Below are positions 7,798-15,977 of a stretch of DNA of 20,750 bases, in pieces. Numbering within the stretch: position 1 is the stretch's first letter; the number at the start of each line of letters is the position of its first letter. Both the position numbers and the translations under genes were made by a program. This stretch comes from a virus. The notes under the pieces were generated by a model, which was not told the DNA's origin, searched no databases, and saw only the letters and a list, made by a program, of their open reading frames with translations. The stretch lies in IMG/VR virus record IMGVR_UViG_3300020450_000120, positions 1-20,750 of that record; one strand, given 5' to 3'.

Positions 7798-8071
7798 GCA
7801 ATTTAATGAAGCAGTAAATGCTAAACAAAAGCAAGCAGCACTTCGTGCAAGACAGCAGGCTGCGGTTTCTAAATACAAATCCTCTAAACCTGAAGTTAAT
7901 GCAGGAAAACCTAAACAATCATCAGAAGTTCATCAAGGTGATATAAAAACTCAGGATTTGAGAGATAAGAGGGCAGCAGTCAAACAGGCAGCAGCAAAAG
8001 CAACAGCACGTAAGGCAGAAATACAAAGAGCAGTTCAGTCAGAAATCCAGAAGCAAAAAGGGGATAAATAG
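7784..8071 (+). CDS. Small basic protein with a capsid-targeting-like N-terminus
   Basis: A 95-aa protein rich in Lys, Arg, Ala and Gln, mostly helical with no hydrophobic core, so probably extended or nucleic-acid-binding. The N-terminus MKNFKQFNEA resembles the capsid targeting sequence of T4 internal head proteins (as I recall it, MKTYQEFIAE, cut after Glu by the gp21 prohead protease). The shared points are Met-Lys, an aromatic at position 4, Phe at 7 and Glu-Ala at the cut. Cleavage after E9 would leave an 86-aa basic protein, a plausible packaged and injected protein. The homology is inferred from ten residues only, and proteins with this N-terminus in marine T4-like phages are mostly uncharacterised. 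The final codons GAT AAA TAG contain the late-promoter motif for the next gene. Confidence 0.6.
   Translation: MKNFKQFNEAVNAKQKQAALRARQQAAVSKYKSSKPEVNAGKPKQSSEVHQGDIKTQDLRDKRAAVKQAAAKATARKAEIQRAVQSEIQKQKGDK
8063..8070 (+). promoter_or_regulatory. T4-type late promoter motif GATAAATA
   Basis: GATAAATA differs from the T4 late consensus TATAAATA only at the first base. It lies 28 bases before the ATG at 8099, giving a leader of about 22 bases. It overlaps the last codons of the preceding gene. The same motif in the same arrangement occurs at 18230-18237, which supports it as a real element read by the phage sigma factor (gp55-like). Confidence 0.6.
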
Positions 8072-8098
8072 AAAGAAGACATACTTTGTAGATGAGCG

Positions 8099-11000
8099 AT
8101 GCCACTTAATAAGTTAGAGAATTTCATAAAGAACACTGAGGGTAAGATTCTTTATGTAAATCCAAATGATCTTGATGCAACTGATAGTGTTGAAAATCGA
8201 GGTAATTCATTAGCACAACCTTTCAAGACTATTCAAAGGGCTCTATTAGAGTCTGCGAGATTTTCGTATGTAGAAGGAAATAATAATGATATTATAGAAA
8301 AGACAACTATATTACTTTTTCCCGGTGATCACCTCATTGATAATAGACCCGGTTTCGGTTTAAAAATTAATCCCTCAAATACTAATCAGGCACTTGCAGT
8401 GTCACCTGCAGGAGCTGAAACACCAGTAGCAGATACATTATCGCTTACACTTAGTTCTAATTTTGATTTAAATCAAGAAGATAATTTATTATATAAGTTT
8501 AATAGTATTAATGGTGGTGTTATTGTGCCTCGTGGTACATCACTTATTGGACTAGATTTAAGAAAGACAAAAATAAGACCTAAGTATGTTCCAAACCCAA
8601 CTGATGTATCTGTAGGAAATTCAGCAATATTCAGATTAACAGGTACTTGCTATTTCTGGCAGTTTTCTATCTTTGATGGTGATGAGTCTGGAACTGTATT
8701 CACTGATCCAGTTGATTTTAGTGATTTAAATAGATCCAAACCAACATTTTCACACCATAAACTGACATGTTTTGAGTATGCAGATGGAGTTAATATTGAC
8801 TCTAGATTTAATTTAACTGATTTAGACATTTATTACAGTAAATTATCTAACTCATTTAATCAATTAACTAGATTCATTGACCCAGTTGATAGATTTCCTG
8901 CAAATCCACTTGGATTCGCAGCTCAAAGACCAGAGTTTGAAATTGTAGGAGCATTTGCTTCAGATCCAATTAATATTACAAATATTATATCAGGTAATAG
9001 TTCAACCCCAAGTTCAATTATAACTGTTACGACTGCCACTGAGCACGGATTGACAACAAATACACCTATAAAAATAAAGGGTGTTGGGCAAAATGAAGTT
9101 GAAAGAAACTATAATATTTCAACAAAAGTTCAAACAGTTATAAGTGATAAAGTTTTTACATATCTTTTACCTTTTGTACCCACAGATTTAAATGCTAATC
9201 CAAGTTCTTCAGGTGCAACAGTAACAATTGAAACTGATACTGTATCAGGTGCTTCACCATACATTTTCAATATATCTCTTCGTTCCGTATATGGTATGAA
9301 TGGTATGCATGCTGATGGTAACAAGGCTACTGGTTTCAAATCAATGGTCGTTGCCCAATTCACAGCGATTTCACTTCAAAAGGACGATAGATCATTTGTT
9401 AAGTATGATCCATTATCAAGAACCTATAAAGGTATTGGTATTGTTAAACAAACTGGTGCTTTACTTGCAACTGAATCATCTGCGAAAAAGGCAGAGGAAG
9501 TATATCACTTAGATTCTGGTGCTGTTTATAGAAAAGGATTTGAAACAACTCATATCAAACTTTCAAATGATGCGGTTATGCAAATCGTATCTGTTTTTGC
9601 GATTGGATTTAATAAGCATTTTAATGCAGAAACAGGTGCTGATGCTTCAGTCACTAACTCAAACTCAAACTTTGGACAGTTTGCAATCGCATCAGATGGT
9701 TTCAAAAAGGAGGCATTTTCTAAAGACGATACTGCATTTATCACTAATATTATCACTCCAAAGGCAATTGATAATTCAGAGATAGATGTTGATTGGCAAA
9801 GGATTGACGTAGGTTTAACTACCTCTGTAGGTATCACAAGTCATCTATATCTCTTTGGATTTAATACTAAAGATAATGTACCCCCTGTTGTAATTCAAGG
9901 TTATCGTGTTGGTGCAAAAACTGATGATAAGATATTTGTTGATTTTTCAAATGCAACAGCAGGGTATGGTACAAGTGAGGCAAGTGTATTTTTAGTAGAT
10001 AACTCAATATCAAATACAGGAAGCACAGCAGCACTTGGTTCTACTTCAAGTGTCAAATTATTCATAGTTAATTCAGGCCCTTCATCAGATAATATTCTTA
10101 CTCTTGGAAATCATACCTTATTAACTGGTGAGAAGATAAGGGTTATCAGTGATGATGGTGATCTACCAGAGAGACTCGTAGAAAATACAGTGTATTTTGC
10201 TATAAGAGTGTCATCCACAGAAATTAAGGTTGCATCATCTAAGACAAATGCTGAGTTAGGCACTGCGATTGCAATTGTTGGTGGATCAAAACTGAAGATT
10301 GAAAGTCGTGTATCAGATAAAGCTTCTGGAGATATCGGATCACCAATACAATTTGACGCAGGTAATTCAAACTGGTATATTCATGCGTCCACTAATAATG
10401 ACATCTACAAAACACTAAATGCTGTTGGTGTGGGTGGTCTTGGTAATAATACTCCCGTATCATTTATTAAGAGAGTTCCTGATGAAAGACCATTAGACGA
10501 AAAAATTTATAAACTAAGAGTTGTTGTTCCAAAGGAATTATCGAATGGTAAAAATCCAGAAGAAGGATTCATTATACAGGAATCAAGTGCTACAAATGTA
10601 AGATCCAATTCTGACTTTACATTGGGTAAATTACAAGATGCAACTAACAATGCTATACCTGATTATAATTTTGATCGTAATCCAAGATTTATCACTACTG
10701 CATCAAGAGTAGGTGCAACTGTAACGGTTACAACTGATATTCCACATAATTTGAAAGTGGGTGAGAGAATATTTGTAAAAAATATCACAGATAATCAGGG
10801 AACTGCAACTGGGGTATTTAATAAAGGATACAATGGATCATTCCTTGTATCAGGAATTGTGGATGATAAAAGATTTCAATACTTATCAACTGATACAGAT
10901 GGTGTAACTCATACGATAGGTACTTTTACAAATGATATATCAACTCGCACAACATTACTTCCTTTATTTGAGAGAAATGATTTAAAGAGTAATTTCTATA

Positions 11001-13972
11001 TCTATCGAAATGATACTATAAGTGAATACATCAAAGACATACAAGATGGTGTTTATCATCTATTTGTTCTTCATGCAGATAGTCAAATTACAACTGAATT
11101 TACAGATTTAAAATATGGACAAAATGTTGCTGACTTATATCCACAACTTGATCGAGATAATAATCATTCTAACCCTCCTTCATCCAAATCATTCGCAAAA
11201 AGAGATCCATTAGGTGAAGTTGCTACAAATGATCAAAGACATAGTATAACCAGAGAAACATCTGATAAATTAGTTCAAGATTTTGGTTATGGTAAGAGAA
11301 TCACAGGAGAGGATAGAGATACCACAGCTGGAATTTCTACTATTACATTTGATAGACCTCATAGGTTTGGTCAGATCAAAAAAGTCGCATCAATCTCTGC
11401 ATCTGGAAGTGGTTTAACAAATGGTGTTTATCATAATGTTAAATTACTTAATTCAGCTGCTCCAAATAATTGGGATGGTGCAACTGCGAAGGTCACAGTT
11501 GCAAGTAATGCAGTTACAACAGTTGATATAATTGATGGTGGATCTGGATATACAAATGGAGAGACACTTGATATTGATAATACAATAACAGGAGGATCTG
11601 GTGCGAAAGTAACCATTGCAACTGTTGGTATCACAACTAACATAGGTGATGTTTTACAAATCACAGGTATTGGTACTGCATCTGATTCACTTCATAGAAT
11701 AAGAACAATTGAATCTACAACTAAGGTTTCAATTGCTGTTACTGCTGGTGATTCAACAATAGTTGCTGGACAGTTTGCTATCAATCAAGGCCCATCTGCA
11801 ACAATCACTGGTGCACCAGTGTTTGATTCATCAGTTGGTATTACAACATTTACTGTCACATCAGGACACGGACTTTTAGTTGGTAATCAGTTCCGAGTAT
11901 TAGATACATCTAATCAAAATGTTGGTAACTTCTTTGTTAATAATGTGAACAGTCCCACAGTGTTCTCAGCGAAGACAACAAATCAAATAAGTAATCCTGC
12001 ATTTATTCTACGAGATGGAATGACTGCATCAACTCAACCATCTGATAAGGAAAATGAAAATATTGGATCAAGAGGTTTATCATTCTATGATGGTGAAACA
12101 TTTACTTTAGGTGCAAATGTTACTACAGGAACATTAGTTACAGTCAATCTACCTAATGTGGGTGTTGGAACAACTGCGAGATTTGATTTAGGTTCTTATC
12201 TACAGGTAGGTAATGAAATCTTGAGAGTTGTTGATGCAGAAATTCAAGGTGCAGGTGACAATCAACTATCTGTGATTCGTGGTGCGTTAGGTACAATTCA
12301 AGAAGATCATACTTCAGGTGATCTTATTAGAAAGATTAAACCAGTTCCAATTGAGTTCCGTAGACCTTCTATTATTCGTGCATCTGGTCATACATTTGAA
12401 TATCTTGGATTTGGGCCCGGTAACTACTCAACTGCATTACCACAGGTACAGGTCAGGACACTTAATGAACGTGAAGAGTTCTTAACACAGTCACAAGAGA
12501 GATCATGTGGTACTGTTGTTTACACAGGTATGAACAACAGAGGTGACTTCTTCATTGGTAACAAGAGAGTTAGTTCTGCAACTGGTCAGGAGAGAACATT
12601 TGATGCTCCAATACCAACTGTCACAGGTGAAGATCCATCAAGACTATCAGTTATCTTTGATGAAGTAATTGTCAAGGAAAGATTAGTTGTTGAGGGTGGT
12701 AAGTCAAGAACAATTCTTACACAGTTTGATGGCCCAGTTACATTTAATGAGGTTGTAAAAGTCAATAAGGATATCACATTCAATGGAAGTATGAAGTTGA
12801 ATAATCCTTTTAGTGTTAAAGATGATACAAATTCACACTCAAAAGATACTGGTTCAATCGTAACTGATGGTGGACTAGGTGTTGAGATGAACTTGAATGT
12901 AGGTGAAAACGTTACAGTTGGTGGTGGAACAACACTTGCTAACTTGAATGTTACAGGTATAGCAACATTCAGTGGATTATTAGATGTCAATGCAGCAGAG
13001 GTTGGTACTTTTAAAATTGGAATCACCACTGCTAATATGCTTGGCACAACTTCAGGTAATATTATTATTGATTCTCAGGGTGGTACAACAACAATAAATG
13101 ATAACCTATCAGTATCAGGTAACTTTACCAATGCTGGAACACAGGCTGGTAATATTCGTATTGGTATTACAAATGACAATGAAATTGACACATCAACAGG
13201 TAATTTAAAAATTAACTCTCAGGGTGGTACAATCACAATTGAGGATAATTTAATTGTTACTGGAAACATTGAAGCAACACAAGGAACATACCGATTTGAT
13301 AATATTGAGTTAAATGGAAATGAGATCACTACTCTTAATGGAACTGGATTGACATTAGACTCAGCTAGTGGAACTACCACTGTTGATGATAACTTATCTG
13401 TCACAGGAAATATTTCACTCTCTGGTAATTTTAATGGAACATCTGTTATTTTCAGTGGAAATGTTGTTGCTGCTGGAGGTACATTTGGAAATGTTGAGGT
13501 CGGGGTAGCAGATAATCAAACAGTTACAACATCATCTGGTAAGTTAATATTAGATTCATCTACAAATGAGGTAGAGGTAAATGCTGACATAGATCACAAT
13601 GGTGCATTAAATACATCTGGTAATTTGGTATGTGGTGGAAGTGGTACATTCTCAAATGATGTGATTGCATTTAGTTCTTCTGACATTAATCTTAAGAAGG
13701 ACATTACACCAATTGATAATGCACTTGATATGGTTAACAGAATAAGTGGTAATACATTCACTTGGAATACGAGTTTACTTGATCTTATTCCATATGAAAA
13801 TGGTACGAAAGATACTGGTATTCTTGCACAGGAAGTTGAGGCACTTGGACTACCGGGCCTTACAACTACAAGACATGATGGTGTGAAAGCAGTCCGCTAT
13901 GAAAGATTGATACCTGTTTTAATCGAAGCAATTAAAGAACTAAAATCAAAAGTAGAGGATCTTCAAAAATGA
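8099..13972 (+). CDS. Giant modular tail-fibre protein with C-terminal S74 chaperone
   Basis: A 1957-aa virion fibre protein. The N-terminus (residues 1-100) has GNSLAQPFKTIQRALLESAR and a pectate-lyase-like start, common in large marine phage fibres. Four beta modules with an H-[GNR]-[LF] core lie around H316, H883, H1088 and H1257. A GxGY segment (DGGSGYTNG) sits near 1145. Four imperfect repeats of about 45-55 residues form a shaft at about 1635-1845. The C-terminus is an intramolecular chaperone of the endosialidase type (peptidase S74): S1861-D-I-N-L-K1866 matches the SDxxLK self-cleavage dyad, then ITPIDNALDMV and TGILAQEVEALG follow. In that family the domain trimerises the fibre and cuts itself off before Ser, here releasing 97 residues. 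The gene starts behind a GATAAATA motif and overlaps the next gene by four bases. Confidence 0.85.
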   Translation: MPLNKLENFIKNTEGKILYVNPNDLDATDSVENRGNSLAQPFKTIQRALLESARFSYVEGNNNDIIEKTTILLFPGDHLIDNRPGFGLKINPSNTNQALAVSPAGAETPVADTLSLTLSSNFDLNQEDNLLYKFNSINGGVIVPRGTSLIGLDLRKTKIRPKYVPNPTDVSVGNSAIFRLTGTCYFWQFSIFDGDESGTVFTDPVDFSDLNRSKPTFSHHKLTCFEYADGVNIDSRFNLTDLDIYYSKLSNSFNQLTRFIDPVDRFPANPLGFAAQRPEFEIVGAFASDPINITNIISGNSSTPSSIITVTTATEHGLTTNTPIKIKGVGQNEVERNYNISTKVQTVISDKVFTYLLPFVPTDLNANPSSSGATVTIETDTVSGASPYIFNISLRSVYGMNGMHADGNKATGFKSMVVAQFTAISLQKDDRSFVKYDPLSRTYKGIGIVKQTGALLATESSAKKAEEVYHLDSGAVYRKGFETTHIKLSNDAVMQIVSVFAIGFNKHFNAETGADASVTNSNSNFGQFAIASDGFKKEAFSKDDTAFITNIITPKAIDNSEIDVDWQRIDVGLTTSVGITSHLYLFGFNTKDNVPPVVIQGYRVGAKTDDKIFVDFSNATAGYGTSEASVFLVDNSISNTGSTAALGSTSSVKLFIVNSGPSSDNILTLGNHTLLTGEKIRVISDDGDLPERLVENTVYFAIRVSSTEIKVASSKTNAELGTAIAIVGGSKLKIESRVSDKASGDIGSPIQFDAGNSNWYIHASTNNDIYKTLNAVGVGGLGNNTPVSFIKRVPDERPLDEKIYKLRVVVPKELSNGKNPEEGFIIQESSATNVRSNSDFTLGKLQDATNNAIPDYNFDRNPRFITTASRVGATVTVTTDIPHNLKVGERIFVKNITDNQGTATGVFNKGYNGSFLVSGIVDDKRFQYLSTDTDGVTHTIGTFTNDISTRTTLLPLFERNDLKSNFYIYRNDTISEYIKDIQDGVYHLFVLHADSQITTEFTDLKYGQNVADLYPQLDRDNNHSNPPSSKSFAKRDPLGEVATNDQRHSITRETSDKLVQDFGYGKRITGEDRDTTAGISTITFDRPHRFGQIKKVASISASGSGLTNGVYHNVKLLNSAAPNNWDGATAKVTVASNAVTTVDIIDGGSGYTNGETLDIDNTITGGSGAKVTIATVGITTNIGDVLQITGIGTASDSLHRIRTIESTTKVSIAVTAGDSTIVAGQFAINQGPSATITGAPVFDSSVGITTFTVTSGHGLLVGNQFRVLDTSNQNVGNFFVNNVNSPTVFSAKTTNQISNPAFILRDGMTASTQPSDKENENIGSRGLSFYDGETFTLGANVTTGTLVTVNLPNVGVGTTARFDLGSYLQVGNEILRVVDAEIQGAGDNQLSVIRGALGTIQEDHTSGDLIRKIKPVPIEFRRPSIIRASGHTFEYLGFGPGNYSTALPQVQVRTLNEREEFLTQSQERSCGTVVYTGMNNRGDFFIGNKRVSSATGQERTFDAPIPTVTGEDPSRLSVIFDEVIVKERLVVEGGKSRTILTQFDGPVTFNEVVKVNKDITFNGSMKLNNPFSVKDDTNSHSKDTGSIVTDGGLGVEMNLNVGENVTVGGGTTLANLNVTGIATFSGLLDVNAAEVGTFKIGITTANMLGTTSGNIIIDSQGGTTTINDNLSVSGNFTNAGTQAGNIRIGITNDNEIDTSTGNLKINSQGGTITIEDNLIVTGNIEATQGTYRFDNIELNGNEITTLNGTGLTLDSASGTTTVDDNLSVTGNISLSGNFNGTSVIFSGNVVAAGGTFGNVEVGVADNQTVTTSSGKLILDSSTNEVEVNADIDHNGALNTSGNLVCGGSGTFSNDVIAFSSSDINLKKDITPIDNALDMVNRISGNTFTWNTSLLDLIPYENGTKDTGILAQEVEALGLPGLTTTRHDGVKAVRYERLIPVLIEAIKELKSKVEDLQK
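13001..13630 (+). repeat. Four imperfect fibre-shaft repeats within the S74 fibre
   Basis: Four units of roughly 45-55 codons share the pattern G-x-x-x-[IV]-G-[IV]-x, then T-x-[ST]-G-[NK]-[LI]-x-[IL]-[DN]-S, then a D-[ND]-L-x-V-[ST]-G-N end. Examples are GNIIIDSQGGTTTINDNLSV and GNLKINSQGGTITIEDNLIV. The third and fourth units are more diverged. Such units usually form the trimeric beta shaft before an S74 domain. Confidence 0.6.
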
Positions 13973-15030
13973 CACTACCATCGTCAGGTGAAATTTCACT
14001 TAAAAACATAGCAAATGAGTTTGGTTATACAGAATCTAATGGAACTACAACCAAATTAGGATCATATCGAACCACAAACGGACAGGGTAACTTTCCTGTC
14101 TCTTTTGGTGATTTACAGTTTAATTCTATTGATGCACGAACTGGTGGATCAGTTCCAACTGGATCTTCACAAATAGCACTTTCTGATTTTTATAGTACAA
14201 AACTTCATACTGTAGTAAATTTTTATAGTGGATCGACAGAGAATAGAGAAGTAGCAAAAGACAAATATAATAGTTCAAGTGCAGATGATGTTCAAACAGT
14301 TGGTAACTATAAAAGACCACCCAATTCACGTAATACTAAAGTTCATATCCATGTCAATAAATCCATCGGGTCAGAACATACAAATATTAAACATTGTGCA
14401 TTAAAAACTGGATTATGGGATACAAATACCGATTTACAAGTTGATGTCGGTGGATCAGGAAGAATTTCAGGAGCTGGTGGTACTGGTGGTGCTGGATCTA
14501 CTAATTCTGGAAAAGGAAAAGATGGATTGGATGGATCATCAGGATTAGGTATTCAATACAACGGAACAATTGTGACTGTGGCATCAGGTGGTTTTATCCA
14601 AGCAGGATTTGGTGGAGGCGGTGGAGGCGGTGGAGGATATGACCACGATAAAAATTCAGATCGTACAGCCTCTGGAGGAGGAGGTGGCGGTGGAGCAGGT
14701 ATTCCGGCCGGAGCTGGTGGAGCAGAGGGAGGTGGAGGAACAGAGGGAGGCCCCGGAACTGCTGGTAATGAAATTAATGGGGGGACTGGCGGTTCTTCAT
14801 CAAATAATGATAATGAAGCAACCGGTGGTGAAGGTGGTGATGGTGGAGATAGAGCTGGATCTGCTGGTGAGGGTGATATTGGAACAGGTGGTGAAGGTTC
14901 TCAATCAGATGGTGGAGATCCCGGAAGTCCCGGAGCCGCAATAAGGAGAACTTCAGGATTTACTGTGACTATAGATGCCACATCACTAAGTCGTATTCAT
15001 GGAGACAAAAATTCTGTAGATGTGCTATAA
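13969..15030 (+). CDS. Glycine-rich tail-fibre tip protein, gp38-adhesin-like
   Basis: A 353-aa protein. The N-terminal 75 residues contain PSSGEISLKNIANEFGY and then QIALSDFYS, a fibre attachment motif seen in many phage tail proteins. Residues about 75-160 are a beta domain. Residues about 160-325 are dominated by Gly runs, including nine Gly in a row (215-223), separated by short polar loops. The C-terminus (GAAIRR, then GFTVTID) ends in beta strands. This resembles the gp38-type adhesins of T2-like and S16-like phages, where Gly-rich stretches pack as polyglycine-II helices and the loops between them set host range. That comparison is by composition and layout only. Several X-Pro-Gly triplets (DPG, SPG, GPG) are present. 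The start has AGAGGA at 13954-13959 and overlaps the S74 fibre stop by four bases. Confidence 0.65.
   Translation: MTLPSSGEISLKNIANEFGYTESNGTTTKLGSYRTTNGQGNFPVSFGDLQFNSIDARTGGSVPTGSSQIALSDFYSTKLHTVVNFYSGSTENREVAKDKYNSSSADDVQTVGNYKRPPNSRNTKVHIHVNKSIGSEHTNIKHCALKTGLWDTNTDLQVDVGGSGRISGAGGTGGAGSTNSGKGKDGLDGSSGLGIQYNGTIVTVASGGFIQAGFGGGGGGGGGYDHDKNSDRTASGGGGGGGAGIPAGAGGAEGGGGTEGGPGTAGNEINGGTGGSSSNNDNEATGGEGGDGGDRAGSAGEGDIGTGGEGSQSDGGDPGSPGAAIRRTSGFTVTIDATSLSRIHGDKNSVDVL
14611..14637 (+). repeat. GGTGGAGGC 9-bp repeat coding a nine-glycine run
   Basis: Two exact copies of GGTGGAGGC are followed by GGTGGAGGA. They stand out as G-rich DNA in an AT-rich genome and are prone to slippage that would lengthen or shorten the Gly run in the probable adhesin. 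Confidence 0.7.
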
Positions 15031-15031
15031 T
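15002..15031 (+). promoter_or_regulatory. Extended -10 sigma70-type promoter for the oxygenase cassette
   Basis: A perfect extended -10 TGC-TATAAT (15023-15031) lies 18 bp after GAGACA (15002-15007), which matches four of six -35 positions. It overlaps the stop codon of the glycine-rich gene and gives a leader of about 30 bases before the ATG at 15070. It could let the cassette be transcribed apart from the late structural genes. Confidence 0.5.
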
Positions 15032-15069
15032 AAAAATATATGATACAATAAAATTAATACGAGATTATT

Positions 15070-15633
15070 ATGGCATTTGAAACTGATTTGATAAGGAGAT
15101 ATAGTGGTGCTTTTACAAGGGAAGATTGTGAAAAAATAATAGAGGGTATTAAATTTTTTGAAAAACATCATTTACTTGTATATGATAAACAAAAATTAAA
15201 TAGAGTTGATAATAAAACTGTAAATATAACACATGATTACACTTTTTCTGCATCAAGTAGGTTAGCAGAGGAGATATTTCCTAAATTTAAACCTTGTGTT
15301 GATGAATATGTAGAAACATTTGGAGTTTTGAGTCAAAGAAAATTCTTATTACATGATATTAAACTGAAAGAGATACCAGCTGGAGGAGGATTTCATGCTT
15401 GGCATTATGAAAATGGGGGATTAGAAGTCTCTGCAAGACAATTTGTAGTTCAACTTTATTTAAATGATGACTTTGATGGTGGGGAGACTGAATTTTTATA
15501 TCAACAAAGAAGAGAGGAAGCGGTCACGGGTGACGTACTCATGTTTCCAGCCTCATTCACTCATACTCATAGAGGAAATCCACCGTTGGGTGGTACTAAA
15601 TATATTGCTACATCATGGGGAATATTACAATGA
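15070..15633 (+). CDS. 2OG-Fe(II) oxygenase, HxE variant
   Basis: A 187-aa protein of the prolyl-4-hydroxylase-like branch. The N-terminal helical part (residues 10-35) has FTREDCEKIIEG. The core runs from about residue 90. The metal motif is H112-Y-E114 (in FHAWHYENGG), so the usual Asp is Glu. The distal His is H167 (THTHRGNPP) and K177 (GTKYIA) is the likely 2OG anchor. FDGGETEF and GDVLMFPASFTHTHRG are typical strands of the family. It resembles the oxygenase at 6877 in its last 60 residues, so the two may be distant paralogues. Family members with Glu in this position exist, so activity is still likely. The substrate is unknown; the position after a glycine-rich adhesin suggests a structural-protein target but this is inference. 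Confidence 0.82.
   Translation: MAFETDLIRRYSGAFTREDCEKIIEGIKFFEKHHLLVYDKQKLNRVDNKTVNITHDYTFSASSRLAEEIFPKFKPCVDEYVETFGVLSQRKFLLHDIKLKEIPAGGGFHAWHYENGGLEVSARQFVVQLYLNDDFDGGETEFLYQQRREEAVTGDVLMFPASFTHTHRGNPPLGGTKYIATSWGILQ
15617..15621 (+). promoter_or_regulatory. Ribosome binding site deciding the start at 15630
   Basis: GGGGA lies eight bases before the ATG at 15630. That ATG overlaps the upstream stop as ATGA, the junction used elsewhere in this window. An ATG at 15615 is also in frame but has no Shine-Dalgarno before it. Confidence 0.6.
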
Positions 15634-15977
15634 CTAAAATTATTTTTAAGATAACACATTATTTTCCAGAACAAAATTCAATTAGTATAAAATTTTGTAA
15701 ACAAAAATCACCACTACCCATTGACAGTTTTAAATCATATGCGATTGATTTAAATGGAATAAATCTCAATGATTTTGATTTTTTTTCAAATGATTTGATT
15801 CAAAAATTTGGTTTAAGAATATCTCAAAATCAGGAAGATAGACAGGAAACAATAAATGAAAATATACCAGAAGAAATTGATAATTTTGATATTAAGAATA
15901 TGATTGGTAAAGTTGTAGAGGGAAAGTATTATTCAAGAAATAGATACCCTTTGAAGGTAAGGAGGGTCGAGATATGA
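15630..15977 (+). CDS. Hypothetical protein, 115 aa, in oxygenase cassette
   Basis: I do not recognise the family with certainty. The N-terminal half looks like a small beta domain (KIIFKITHYF, then SISIKFCKQK, then SYAIDLNGIN). A polar acidic linker follows (about residues 70-90, with Asn/Gln/Glu), then a basic beta end (GKVVEGKYYSRNRYP). Small proteins of this look sit beside fibre genes in marine T4-like phages, so an assembly or accessory role is possible but not shown. The start at 15630 is chosen over 15615 because of GGGGA at 15617-15621 and the ATGA overlap. The stop overlaps the next ATG by four bases. Confidence 0.6.
   Translation: MTKIIFKITHYFPEQNSISIKFCKQKSPLPIDSFKSYAIDLNGINLNDFDFFSNDLIQKFGLRISQNQEDRQETINENIPEEIDNFDIKNMIGKVVEGKYYSRNRYPLKVRRVEI
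15959..15965 (+). promoter_or_regulatory. Canonical Shine-Dalgarno AAGGAGG
   Basis: AAGGAGG sits eight bases before the ATG at 15974. It is the strongest ribosome binding site in the window and suggests high translation of the following unrecognised gene. Confidence 0.75.

Noticed and set aside
12586-13047. A 153-codon open frame on the minus strand, and others at 18601-19107 and 9550-9837
   Set aside because: They lie opposite strongly supported fibre genes, have Val/Pro/Thr-biased composition typical of the antisense of repeat-rich genes, and have no fitting neighbours.
14588-14944. A 118-codon open frame inside the glycine-rich gene
   Set aside because: It is an out-of-frame shadow of Gly codons, giving Val/Glu repeats with no domain character.
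15615-15632. ATG at 15615 as start of the 115-aa protein
   Set aside because: It lacks a Shine-Dalgarno, while 15630 has GGGGA at good spacing and an ATGA overlap.
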